A stretch of DNA of 64,000 bases, taken from UBA946 sp031550725 (GTDB lineage Bacteria > Bacillota > Clostridia > Oscillospirales > Ruminococcaceae). Positions 23,861 through 32,993 of this stretch are shown in pieces. Under the pieces are notes generated by a model. The model did no database searches. It was not told where the DNA came from and saw only the letters and a list, made by a program, of their open reading frames with translations. How positions within the stretch are numbered: the first letter of the stretch is position 1; each line of letters begins with the position of its first letter. Location of the stretch: assembly GCA_031550725.1 (NCBI GenBank), contig JAVBOH010000014.1, positions 1 through 64,000 on the forward strand. The letters run 5' to 3'. A program made the translations under genes and the position numbers.

Positions 23861-25126
23861 TTACTTATTATATATCTTCTCAAACTTAGTATATCCCTCT
23901 GCCATAAGTTTATCAATCTGTACTGTCATATTCTTTCGCATTGGCTGGATTGTAACAATTGTTCCACTCTCACGAAGTTTTTTTGCCATATCAAACACTT
24001 CAAGCTTTTTCTCAAGAGATATATTTTTATCAATCAAGAATGCAACGTTATTCTCAGAAACTTTCATGCCATTTTCGGAGAAGTCCTTAAAAATTGTGAT
24101 AATTCGTTCAAATCCAATAGAAAATCCACAAGCACAAACTTCTTGCCCACTGAACTTCCCTATCATTTCATCATAACGTCCGCCGCCTGCAATTGCGAAA
24201 TTATAGCCATCAATGCTAATCTCAAAAATCGTACCAGTATAATAACCCATACCTCTTACAAGCGTTGGATCAAACATTATCTTGATATCCTCACTCACAA
24301 TCGCTTTAACACATGAAATAATTTCTTCCATGTTTTCAATAACAGATACAGATAAAAATTCACCCATAATGCTATTACAGAAATCCTTAGCAGACATATT
24401 ATCAGTTAAATTTTTGTATGTTTCAAGATATTTATCAACAACCTTATCGTTATAACCATTCTCTATAAGCTCGGAACGAATACCATCAAGTCCGATTTTG
24501 TCATATTTATCAAGCGAAATTAGCACAGAACCAATATCATCTTCACTAAATCCTGCATTAAGTGCAGCAGCTTTCAAAATCTGTCTGTCATTAATATGCA
24601 CAGTAAAATTCTTAATGTTTATCTTTTCAAAAATTTTTAAAATCATGTTTGATGTTGCAGATATAAGCTCAATTTCAGCAAGGTTAGTTTCATCACCTAA
24701 GATATCTATATCACATTGTGTGAACTGTCTGAAACGCCCTTTCTGCGGCTTATCAGCTCGCCACACATTACCAGTCTGCAAAGCTTTGAAAGGAATAGGT
24801 AGCGTTTCCTTATTATTCGCATAATATCTCGACAGAGGTACAGTTAAATCATAGCGCAAACCATTATCAGCATACTCACCAGTGTCCTTTTCAATTGCAC
24901 GGGTAAGTTCTGCACCTCTTTTCATTATCTTGAAAATAAGTTTTTCATTATCACCGCCTTGCTTTGAAGTTAGATTTTCAATATGCTCCATTACAGGTGT
25001 TTCAATTTGCATAAATCCATATGATGAATATGTTTCCTTAATCATTCCAAGCACATATTCCCTTAAACGCATATCAGACGGTAAAAAGTCATTCATACCC
25101 TTAACAGGTGTTTTAATAAATTTCAT
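23861..25126 (-). CDS. hisS: Histidyl-tRNA synthetase
   Basis: 421 residues, class II synthetase of usual length. Motif 1 region (GFMQIETPVMEH), motif 2 GNVWRADKPQKGRFRQFTQC, histidine-specific GMGYYTGTIFE and motif 3 GGGRYDEMIGKF, then a C-terminal anticodon-binding domain ending MAEGYTKFEKIYNK. It charges tRNA-His with ATP in the cytoplasm. The ATG used follows GGAG by 6 bases; the frame is open to a TTG inside that site. No T-box leader was seen. The upstream gene stops 18 bases before, so the two are probably co-transcribed. Confidence 0.95.
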   Translation of the reverse strand: MKFIKTPVKGMNDFLPSDMRLREYVLGMIKETYSSYGFMQIETPVMEHIENLTSKQGGDNEKLIFKIMKRGAELTRAIEKDTGEYADNGLRYDLTVPLSRYYANNKETLPIPFKALQTGNVWRADKPQKGRFRQFTQCDIDILGDETNLAEIELISATSNMILKIFEKINIKNFTVHINDRQILKAAALNAGFSEDDIGSVLISLDKYDKIGLDGIRSELIENGYNDKVVDKYLETYKNLTDNMSAKDFCNSIMGEFLSVSVIENMEEIISCVKAIVSEDIKIMFDPTLVRGMGYYTGTIFEISIDGYNFAIAGGGRYDEMIGKFSGQEVCACGFSIGFERIITIFKDFSENGMKVSENNVAFLIDKNISLEKKLEVFDMAKKLRESGTIVTIQPMRKNMTVQIDKLMAEGYTKFEKIYNK

Positions 25127-25144
25127 TGTAATCTCCAATATTAA

Positions 25145-26281
25145 TTAACCTAATTTACGAACTTCAAATTTTCCGGCAGCCATATTAACAATACCCTTGA
25201 ATGAGCATAGGCCTGTGATAATTGTCGTTATAACTCCCCATAAAATTATTTCAATCAGACCGCTGAACATATCAGAGCTGTTATCATAAGCATCAATTAC
25301 TTCTTTAATATGTACCATACAGAATACTATGGATTCCTGACCCTTATACATATCAATGTATGCACCATATTCAGGTATAAATTCTTCGTATTCAGCTATT
25401 AATTCTGCCTTAGGTTTATCGAAATATTGATTGTATTCCTCGTCAGTGCTTGTTAATATCCAGTTATATTCATCGACGTAATAATTATAATCAGCTATTT
25501 CATCACGGTATTCTGCCGATAAATCCTTTGCATAACAAAACACACCGGACAAAACACTTGAAAGCACACACATAATAATACAAATAGCAACACCTGCATT
25601 TGTAATCTTACCACTAAACTTGTTGTATAAAAACAATGCCAAAAATCCGCCGATAACACCTGTTAAATATACGATATAACCAAGCTTATAGAATATAAAA
25701 GTTAATATAAAGATAGCCAACGCACCAATAAACGCTCCGACAATACCAAGTGGAATATTAGACTGAACTTCGGCACGAGCTGACTCATTCATTGACAAAT
25801 CAGACACTACATCATCATGACAGCCTGCACATAATAGTGTTGACATATCATTAATTTTATAGAATTCCTTATCAACATTTTTACCGCATTTGTCACAGCA
25901 GGATATTAGATATTTCTCACGGCAAAGGGTAAGAACATCGTTCATCATTGCAGTGATATTTTCAAACTTATTTGTGCGGTTCACTACCTGAACTTTTATA
26001 ACATATGGTTCATATGTACACTTCTGAACAATTTTTTTATGCGTTTTTGCAATCTCACTTAAGCTGTTTGTCATATCTGCCATAAATTCACTTGAATTGT
26101 AATCATGCGTTTGATTAGCTGCTGCTTCCCCATTAACATAAAATTTCATCTGTAAAAATTTCGAATCAGCTGATAAATCTGCACTGCACTGAATACCATA
26201 AAAATCTCCATAGAATGTTCTTGCTTTGCTGTCATACAAAAGTCCTGTTAGACCAATAAATTTGTTAATATTAAATGCCAT
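25145..26281 (-). CDS. Unknown membrane protein with internal CxxC zinc ribbon
   Basis: 378 residues, not recognised. The N-terminal ~130 residues are soluble (MAFNINKFIGLTGLLYDSKA...). A zinc-ribbon-like pair follows, CDKCGKNVDKEFYK and LLCAGC (about 130-157). Then come about four membrane helices (IPLGIVGAFIGALAIFILTF; IVYLTGVIGGFLALFLY; AGVAICIIMCVLSSVLSG), an acidic loop rich in Tyr and Glu, and a last helix. The start is the ATG 7 bases after GGGGG. It is transcribed divergently from the giant repeat protein gene, which also carries a zinc ribbon. It reads into hisS without a terminator. Confidence 0.6.
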   Translation of the reverse strand: MAFNINKFIGLTGLLYDSKARTFYGDFYGIQCSADLSADSKFLQMKFYVNGEAAANQTHDYNSSEFMADMTNSLSEIAKTHKKIVQKCTYEPYVIKVQVVNRTNKFENITAMMNDVLTLCREKYLISCCDKCGKNVDKEFYKINDMSTLLCAGCHDDVVSDLSMNESARAEVQSNIPLGIVGAFIGALAIFILTFIFYKLGYIVYLTGVIGGFLALFLYNKFSGKITNAGVAICIIMCVLSSVLSGVFCYAKDLSAEYRDEIADYNYYVDEYNWILTSTDEEYNQYFDKPKAELIAEYEEFIPEYGAYIDMYKGQESIVFCMVHIKEVIDAYDNSSDMFSGLIEIILWGVITTIITGLCSFKGIVNMAAGKFEVRKLG

Positions 26282-26449
26282 ATTATTACCCCCTATAATC
26301 TTGTTAATTGGTAACATAAATTACTATTTATTATATCATATTTTTCATATTTGTGCAACTATATTTTTTTACTGCTTTAGCATAGCAAAAAAATTATATT
26401 AACATTTATTTTCGATAATATTATATTTTAAAAATTAACTTAACTGTTC

Positions 26450-26478
26450 TTGACTTTTGGGGTAGAAATTGTTATCAT
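26450..26478 (+). promoter_or_regulatory. Sigma-A promoter of the giant repeat protein gene
   Basis: TTGACT, exactly 17 bases, TATCAT, with predicted start about 140 bases before the ATG at 26622. The 340-base divergent gap (26282-26621) is otherwise AT-rich and shows no gene or clear hairpin. Confidence 0.7.
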
Positions 26479-26621
26479 TAAATAAATAGATTAATAATAC
26501 TAATTTGGTAAAAATGTATAGCATTTATTTGTGGATTTTGCACGAATTTTATGGTTATTAGTAAGGAATAAATACATTTTTCAAATTTGATTAGACTAAA
26601 TGATTTTTGGGGGCGTTTTCT

Positions 26622-29600
26622 ATGGAAATTTATAAACAATATGACGTATTTAAAGAGAAATGTACTAATTTTAGTACAGATTTAGAAAATCGTTGTTTTA
26701 AGAGTGCAAAGTTAATTTGTCACCCAACAATACGCAATGAAATCATTGCTGTTTGCTCTGACGAGGAAGCTCGCAGCAATGCATTACATATCTGCCGTAT
26801 GTCTGATATGCTGCTCATGTCTGAAAACAATGAAAATTGGGTAGCTTTTAATTTAGCTGAGGCAAGAAAAATCACAGAACAAAACGGTTTTATTTATTTG
26901 ACTGATTTATTCTCTGAGTCTGCTTTTCATGTTGAAGACTGGATGATTAACGGAAAAAACGATACTATTGTTGTAAGTGAAGAATATATGCGAGAAAAGG
27001 GTAAAAAATATGCCCCTGTCACACCTTTGACAAATAAGGTAATGCATTTTAAGAAGTCACTTAATGATTTTTTCTGGAAGAAATCTGAGGATGGAAATGT
27101 TGTTATTATTGATAATGAACATATTCAGAATTGTATCATTAAATATTTTAATGAATGCACTGCTGAATTAGAAACAATCTCTAATTCTGAGCCAATTACT
27201 TTACCTCTTTTTGATGACAAGGTTTCTATTGATTTAAACACCACTCGTGTTATAAATGCAGATAACTATTTTGAGAAAATGAATAAAATTATTGATACCT
27301 TTGTCAATAATTCCGATATTCTTGAAATCAGTGAATATAAATTCTCAATTATTGACTTTTTAATTGAGCTTACTATTTCTGCACTTAAAAATGATGATAT
27401 TAATATTTCCAAAGACGATTTCCTTAATAAGTACTACTGCCCTGTTGCAGACTTAGAAGATGAAAAACGTCTTGAAAAGCTTGCCATTATCAATGTCAAG
27501 TCTGGTAATGCTGATATTGACTGCATTAAATATGCTTATGTTGCTGCATTAATGGACAAAAAGGAACTTGATTTCAAGTATCCTGCCGTAACAGCACACT
27601 CTTATGGCGAAAGTATGCGCAGTATTGAGCTTGGTAAGAGTCATACTGATGAAGAAAAGTATGAGTTAATTAAAATTCTTTCTCAAAAGCCTGATGATTT
27701 CATGGTTTTCGCTTATTTGTATAACCATTACCCACAGGAAAAAGAAAATATTGATGCTATTGTTTCATTTTGGAACATCGAGCCTATGTCCGATGAAGAT
27801 ATTCAGCTAATGCTTTATAATGCTTATATACCTGCTGATTCATATAATATTGACGGTGAATTCTGCCCTGACTATGAAAATGCTTTGATTATTTACGAGA
27901 ATCTGTTGGTTGCAGAGAAGAAATATAGCTTCGAAAATTCACAAGCACTTGCTGATATTAATGATTATATCAAGAATATAGACCATAACAGCAGATCATT
28001 TAATGGCACTCTTTTTGAATCAAAGGAAGATATGAAAAAGGCTATGCAGACTGAAACCGAGATGCGTGACCTTTGTGTTGATTTATCTGCAATGACTGAA
28101 AATGAGTTACTTGACCTTAGAAAATATATTATGGCGCTAACTTTGGATAATAAAAACAAGGCTAAGTACCTAATTAAAATTAAGGTTGCATTAAATAACT
28201 GCACTGCTAATGCACTCGAGCAGCTTTGCATTGATGTTCCTGTTCTGGAGCTTGATGATGCTGTTAAGCTTAAGGATAAAATTCTTAAGTCTGATTATGA
28301 TGATGCTATTGCTAAACCATTCATCAAAAAAATTGACAGCAGAATTCTAACCGCTGAGCGTGAAGAACTAAATGAAATGTTTAATGATATTGACAATATG
28401 ACTGATGCTGAAATAGATGAGGCTAAAAAGTCGCTTAACAGTAACAGATATAGTGATGTTTTAAAAAAGTATTACAACAGAAAAATCAATGCATGTGCTG
28501 AAAACAAGATTGTCAATGATATTTCTTCAATGTGCAATGGATTTGAAGATTTTGATATTGAAAAGCTTAAAAAGCTTAAATCTGATATTACTGTGAAGAA
28601 TTATTCTGAAAAATATACATACAAAGTTTTCAAGAAGATTAACAGCCTTATGGTTGATTTTGAAAAAAATCAACTTGTTAAATTGTTTGAAAATATTGAT
28701 TTCGCTGATAATGATGAAATTGATTCAATCAAAGCTGAGATTAAGAAGAATAATTATAATGAAGATTTGCTTGCACCTTACCTTAAGCGTATTTCTTCAA
28801 GGGAGCAGGAGCTTCTTGACGAAGAACTTATCGATCTATGCAAGAACATTGACGGTATGACACAGGATCAGCTTAGCATTCTTAAAATTGCTATCAATGA
28901 ATCAGAAAAAACTTATGATGATGCTCTTGTTGAAAAATACAACGATAAAATTGCTCAGAGAGAGGTTGAACTCAGTAACACCGAGCTTGCTGAACTTTGT
29001 AAGTATATTTTCTCAATGGAATTTGATGCATTGTATGAATTGAAGGATGTTTTGGAAAGCGATAAGTATGACCCTGATCTTACTGCTGTTTACATTAAGA
29101 AGATTTCTGAAAGAGAAGTTGAGCTTAATGTTATTGAGCTTGAAAAGCTTTGTGAAGATATTATGGAAATGGATATCGAGCAGCTTGAAGAACTCAAGAA
29201 TACTATTTTTGATGAAGATTCATATGCAAATATTTGTGATCCGTTCATTTTGAAAATCAATAACAGAATTGAAGAAATTAAGCTTGCTGAATATAATGCT
29301 ATGCTTGCTACTGTAGTTGAAATGGACACTGAGGCCCTTGAAAAGTTCAGAAAACATCTTGATGAAATTAGACTTGAAGTCGGCGATGACTTGTATGAGA
29401 TTGGTGTCAAGAAAGCTGACGACCGTGCCGATGATATTGAGCTTGATGAGCTTGAAGAAATTTGTTCCGATGTTGATAACTTTGATTTTGAAAAGACTAT
29501 TTCTGTTATCAATGATGTTTCAAGTGACAAGTATAAGGATTACAACAGCGAAGATTACATTGAAAAACTTAATAATCACATTACAGATTTGCATATTAAA

Positions 29601-30806
29601 GCACTTGATGAAATTACGTCTGAACTTGATTCAATGAACAAGGATGAGCTTAATGGCATTATAAGTAAAATTAATAAATATGGCAATGATTGTCCATCAA
29701 ATCTTAAAGCACCTTATATTGAGGATATTGAACAGAGAATCAGAGATTTGGCTGAAAAAGAAGTTCGTGATCTTTGCGGTGATGTTGCTTCCCTATCAGT
29801 TAAAAAGTCGTTTGAATTAATCAGACTTATCAACTTTATGTCTATTGATTCAGATATTAAAAACCAGTATCTAGATTCATTGGATGCTCACATCATGTCT
29901 ATTAAGGAACATGACTGCAAGGAATATATTACTTTCCTTACACAAAAAATGACTGAGTTCAGTGTAACATCAACTCACATTTTAGTTCCAACAATGACAA
30001 ATAACTTCTTCCAGAAGTACGATGCAGCTTGTAAGCAGTATGTTTCCTGCGGAAGATATGAAATGCCAATTTTGATGCACGAGGCTGCTGTTGATGAAGG
30101 TTTTACCCTTACTACCGAGTTCCTTTATTACGTTGAAAAACCTAATACTATCAATAAAATTAAAGTTGATGACCTTGCATCTTTCCAAGCTAAAAAAGGA
30201 TTGGTTGTGTCAATTTTAACTGTTATTGATAAAAATGGTAACTCATATGAACTTCCAAATGCACTTAATAAATCTGTAATTGAGAACGCTGCTAAGGTAT
30301 TAACTGCGCTTGCTTGTTTTATTCGTGACCAGCGTGCTGCTGAACACATGAAAGAAATGCTTGAAACCGCTGTTAAGGAAAGAACTGCAGAAATTCCTGT
30401 TCAGTCAGCAATTAAAGCACCAGAGCCACCAGTTGTTGAATCAATTGAAATACCTGAAATTTCTGATGATTCATCTAAGAATTTTGAGATTGATGATTTA
30501 AGTTCTGAATCAAATGATGAATTTGAATTCAATTCAATTGAACTACCTGATACTGAAGAAATTAAACTTGATGACAGTATTGAAGTTTCAGAAGTTGATG
30601 ATGATAACATCGAGGATTCTGACAATTCAGATGGTATTGAAGATGATAAATCAGATGAAAATCAAGATGTTACTGATGAATCTGACGATTATGAAAAATC
30701 AGACAATTCTGATGAAGTTAAAATGAAATTCTGTGAAGAATGCGGTGCTAAGATTACAAATACGGCAGCTAAATTCTGTTATGAATGCGGTAACAGATTA
30801 AATTAA
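26622..30806 (+). CDS. Giant helical-repeat protein with PH-like domain and C-terminal zinc ribbon
   Basis: 1394 residues, no known full-length family recognised. Residues 1-480 form a helical N-terminal region without clear motifs. From about 480 to 1104 lie roughly 12 degenerate repeats of 50-53 residues with the pattern LxxLCxxIxxMxxxxLxxLKxxI....Y....PYxxKIxxRxxEL; the clearest are ELIDLCKNIDGMTQDQL, ELAELCKYIFSMEFDAL and ELEKLCEDIMEMDIEQL. Next comes a domain of about 110 residues (VDEGFTLTTEFLYYVEK...IKVDDLASF) that looks like a bacterial PH-like domain. An acidic Asp/Ser/Glu-rich linker follows, then a zinc ribbon (FCEECGAKI...FCYECGNRL). No signal peptide or membrane helix is visible. 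A scaffold role is a guess. GGGGGCG precedes the ATG. Confidence 0.65.
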   Translation: MEIYKQYDVFKEKCTNFSTDLENRCFKSAKLICHPTIRNEIIAVCSDEEARSNALHICRMSDMLLMSENNENWVAFNLAEARKITEQNGFIYLTDLFSESAFHVEDWMINGKNDTIVVSEEYMREKGKKYAPVTPLTNKVMHFKKSLNDFFWKKSEDGNVVIIDNEHIQNCIIKYFNECTAELETISNSEPITLPLFDDKVSIDLNTTRVINADNYFEKMNKIIDTFVNNSDILEISEYKFSIIDFLIELTISALKNDDINISKDDFLNKYYCPVADLEDEKRLEKLAIINVKSGNADIDCIKYAYVAALMDKKELDFKYPAVTAHSYGESMRSIELGKSHTDEEKYELIKILSQKPDDFMVFAYLYNHYPQEKENIDAIVSFWNIEPMSDEDIQLMLYNAYIPADSYNIDGEFCPDYENALIIYENLLVAEKKYSFENSQALADINDYIKNIDHNSRSFNGTLFESKEDMKKAMQTETEMRDLCVDLSAMTENELLDLRKYIMALTLDNKNKAKYLIKIKVALNNCTANALEQLCIDVPVLELDDAVKLKDKILKSDYDDAIAKPFIKKIDSRILTAEREELNEMFNDIDNMTDAEIDEAKKSLNSNRYSDVLKKYYNRKINACAENKIVNDISSMCNGFEDFDIEKLKKLKSDITVKNYSEKYTYKVFKKINSLMVDFEKNQLVKLFENIDFADNDEIDSIKAEIKKNNYNEDLLAPYLKRISSREQELLDEELIDLCKNIDGMTQDQLSILKIAINESEKTYDDALVEKYNDKIAQREVELSNTELAELCKYIFSMEFDALYELKDVLESDKYDPDLTAVYIKKISEREVELNVIELEKLCEDIMEMDIEQLEELKNTIFDEDSYANICDPFILKINNRIEEIKLAEYNAMLATVVEMDTEALEKFRKHLDEIRLEVGDDLYEIGVKKADDRADDIELDELEEICSDVDNFDFEKTISVINDVSSDKYKDYNSEDYIEKLNNHITDLHIKALDEITSELDSMNKDELNGIISKINKYGNDCPSNLKAPYIEDIEQRIRDLAEKEVRDLCGDVASLSVKKSFELIRLINFMSIDSDIKNQYLDSLDAHIMSIKEHDCKEYITFLTQKMTEFSVTSTHILVPTMTNNFFQKYDAACKQYVSCGRYEMPILMHEAAVDEGFTLTTEFLYYVEKPNTINKIKVDDLASFQAKKGLVVSILTVIDKNGNSYELPNALNKSVIENAAKVLTALACFIRDQRAAEHMKEMLETAVKERTAEIPVQSAIKAPEPPVVESIEIPEISDDSSKNFEIDDLSSESNDEFEFNSIELPDTEEIKLDDSIEVSEVDDDNIEDSDNSDGIEDDKSDENQDVTDESDDYEKSDNSDEVKMKFCEECGAKITNTAAKFCYECGNRLN

Positions 30807-30960
30807 TGTCTGTTGAATAATAGAAAAACTCAATAGAAACGAAGTTTCAAAGTGATTTTCTATTATTTATGTGCAGACATCAATTAAGTAGGATTTCGAA
30901 AAAATATCGTTTTTTGACTGTTCGATTACGTGAAAAGTGTAATTGTTGAGTATGCATTAA
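30803..30960. repeat. MITE-like terminal-inverted-repeat element, copy 2
   Basis: About 158 bases starting at the stop codon of the giant gene. Ends: TTAATGTCTGTTGAATAAT against the complement of the right end, TTAATGCATACTCAACAAT (13 of 19 identical). Inside are ATAGAAAA.../...TTTTCTAT and CGAAAAAATATCGTTTTTTG hairpins. End sequence and two-hairpin plan match the element at 2367-2505, while the interiors differ. It holds no frame. The left end overlaps the last codons of the gene, so insertion may have set the present stop. Confidence 0.45.
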
Positions 30961-30973
30961 ATTAAACCAAACA

Positions 30974-31013
30974 AAAAGTTCCCAATCAATTAAAAAATTG
31001 ATTGGGAACTTTT
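30974..31013. terminator. Bidirectional terminator between giant gene and rex
   Basis: Perfect 18-base arms (AAAAGTTCCCAATCAATT) with a 4-base loop. A T-run follows on the plus strand (TTTTATTTTTT), and the minus strand has TTTTTG. Ends 5 bases before the rex stop. Confidence 0.88.
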
Positions 31014-31018
31014 ATTTT

Positions 31019-31666
31019 TTATTCATCTTCTGAATGTACAATACCATATGAAAGCATCATAAGACTATCACCAAGATGAACATTTTCAACAACTATATCC
31101 TTATGCTCAACTGTCAAATCATAATGGCTGAAATTCCAAAATGCTTTGATTCCTAATGAAACAAGGTTGTCTATTAAATCTTGTGCGGCTGATTTTGGTA
31201 TACATAAAATTGCGATTATCGGTTCTTCATTTTTCAGAAAATCTTCCATTTCAGAAATATTTTTAACCTTTAATCCAGCTACAACATCATTGCTTTTGGT
31301 TGCATCACTATCAAAAATTCCTATTAAATCACAACCATACTCCTTAAATCTCATATGAGTTGCGATAGCCGTACCTAAATTTCCAGCACCTATTAATATT
31401 GTTTTATGTGCTTCGTTAATCCCAAGTATTTTGCCTATTTCGGATTGAAGTTCAACTAAATTATATCCATAACCTTGCTGTCCAAATCCACCGAAACAAT
31501 TAAGGTCCTGACGTATCTGTGATGCTGTCAATGACATTTTTTCTGCAAGTTCCCCTGATGATATTCTGACAACACCAAGTTTAATCAGTTCACCTATAAA
31601 ACGATAATATCTCGGAAGTCGTCTGATTACTGATGTTGAAATTCCTGTCTTTTTGGTTCTTGGCAT
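31019..31666 (-). CDS. rex: Redox-sensing transcriptional repressor Rex
   Basis: 215 residues. The N-terminal winged helix has RLPRYYRFIGELIKLGVVRISSGELAEKM and ASQIRQDLNCFGGFGQQGYGYN. The C-terminal Rossmann domain has GAGNLGTAI and a swapped C-terminal helix (HLGDSLMMLSYGIV). Rex binds DNA when NAD is high and releases on NADH, controlling fermentation and hydrogenase genes in Firmicutes. A Rex-like site occurs at the hydrogenase promoter in this window. GGAAGG lies before the ATG. An inverted repeat sits 43-66 bases upstream. It is the last gene after icd. Confidence 0.96.
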   Translation of the reverse strand: MPRTKKTGISTSVIRRLPRYYRFIGELIKLGVVRISSGELAEKMSLTASQIRQDLNCFGGFGQQGYGYNLVELQSEIGKILGINEAHKTILIGAGNLGTAIATHMRFKEYGCDLIGIFDSDATKSNDVVAGLKVKNISEMEDFLKNEEPIIAILCIPKSAAQDLIDNLVSLGIKAFWNFSHYDLTVEHKDIVVENVHLGDSLMMLSYGIVHSEDE

Positions 31667-31708
31667 TTTTTAAGACCTTCCTTTTCTCTAACTGTACACA
31701 AAAGCAAC

Positions 31709-31732
31709 GTGTAAAGCAGCGTAACTTTACAC
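31709..31732. promoter_or_regulatory. Inverted repeat upstream of rex
   Basis: GTGTAAA and TTTACAC, 7-base arms 10 bases apart, between icd and rex. It does not match the usual Rex half-site (TTGTTA/TTGTGA), so it may be the operator of another regulator or a weak stem in the icd 3' end. Confidence 0.35.
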
Positions 31733-31747
31733 ATTGCGCAATAAAAA

Positions 31748-32962
31748 TTACATTAACTTTACTAAACGCTCGTTTACAGCAACTAAGAAGCCTTCTGTAT
31801 CAACAGTTTGCTTATTTGCAATGCTTGAAAGCATTGCAAGGTCACCTGTCATAACGCCGTCTTCAATTGTCTGAATTGTAGCTTTTTCAAGATTATCTGC
31901 AAATTTCATTAGTTCAGGAAGATTATCAAGTTCACCTCTCTTGCGAAGTGCACCGCTCCATGCAAACAATGTAGCAACACTATTTGTGGAGGTCTTTTCA
32001 CCCTTAAGATGTTTATAATAATGACGCTGAACAGTTCCGTGTGCAGCCTCATATTCATATACACCCTCTGGAGAAACAAGAACGGATGTCATCATAGCAA
32101 GGCTTCCGTATGCAGTAGCAACCATGTCGGACATAACATCACCGTCATAGTTCTTACAAGCCCAGATATATCCTCCATCCGAACGAATAACTCTAGCAAC
32201 AGCATCGTCAATCAGGGTATAGAAATATTCAATACCAGCAGCTTCAAACTGTGACTTATAATCGTTCTCGTAAATTTCAGCAAAAATATCCTTGAAACGA
32301 TGGTCATACTTCTTGGAAATTGTATCCTTTGTAGCAAACCATAAATCCTGCTTCAAATCAAGTGCATATTTAAAGCAAGCGTGAGCAAAGCTTGAAATTG
32401 ATGCATCTGTATTATGAAGTCCCTGAATGATTCCATCAGTACCATTAAAATTATGAATAAGCTGGCGAGTTTCCGAACCATCCTTATTAGTTACAACAAG
32501 TTCAGCCTTTGCACCTTCAGCAACCTGCATTTCAGTGTTCTTATAAACGTCGCCATATGCATGTCGAGCAATTGTAATTGGCTTAGTCCAAGTAGGAATA
32601 TATGGAGTTATACCATTAACAATGATTGGTGTACGGAAAACAGTACCATCAAGCATAGCTCTGATAGTTCCGTTTGGAGATTTCCACATTTCCTTTAGAT
32701 TATACTCAGGCATACGAGCTGCGTTTGGTGTAATGGTAGCACACTTTACAGCAACACCATACTTCTTTGTAGCATTAGCGGAGTCAATAGTAACCTGATC
32801 ATCGGTTTCATTTCTATAAATAAGACCCAAATCATAATATTCAGTTTTAAGATCAATATATGGTGTAAGAAGAATATCCTTAATCATCTTCCATATAATT
32901 CTTGTCATTTCATCTCCGTCCATTTCAACAAGCGGAGTTGACATTTTAATTTTCTCAGCCAT
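31748..32962 (-). CDS. icd: NADP-dependent isocitrate dehydrogenase (eukaryotic-type)
   Basis: 404 residues, the length of the homodimeric subfamily II enzyme. It has VEMDGDEMTRIIW, the substrate loop KSPNGTIRAMLDGTVFR, NFNGTDGI and late GTVQRHYYKH with conserved arginine and histidine residues. It oxidises isocitrate to 2-oxoglutarate with NADP and a divalent metal in the cytoplasm, here probably to supply glutamate. GAAAGGA precedes the ATG. It stands in a minus-strand run with aconitase upstream and rex downstream; no citrate synthase gene is in the window. Confidence 0.96.
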   Translation of the reverse strand: MAEKIKMSTPLVEMDGDEMTRIIWKMIKDILLTPYIDLKTEYYDLGLIYRNETDDQVTIDSANATKKYGVAVKCATITPNAARMPEYNLKEMWKSPNGTIRAMLDGTVFRTPIIVNGITPYIPTWTKPITIARHAYGDVYKNTEMQVAEGAKAELVVTNKDGSETRQLIHNFNGTDGIIQGLHNTDASISSFAHACFKYALDLKQDLWFATKDTISKKYDHRFKDIFAEIYENDYKSQFEAAGIEYFYTLIDDAVARVIRSDGGYIWACKNYDGDVMSDMVATAYGSLAMMTSVLVSPEGVYEYEAAHGTVQRHYYKHLKGEKTSTNSVATLFAWSGALRKRGELDNLPELMKFADNLEKATIQTIEDGVMTGDLAMLSSIANKQTVDTEGFLVAVNERLVKLM

Positions 32963-32993
32963 TTAAAACATCCTTTCAAAGTAAGTTTATGTA

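Noticed and set aside
28654..29637. Several long secondary frames inside the giant repeat gene and the hydrogenase operon
   Set aside because: They are low-complexity Leu/Ile/Lys or Ser-rich translations caused by codon bias and lack ribosome sites.
31709..31732. Inverted repeat upstream of rex as a Rex box
   Set aside because: Half-sites GTGTAAA/TTTACAC do not fit TTGTGA-N6-TCACAA; listed only as an unassigned dyad.
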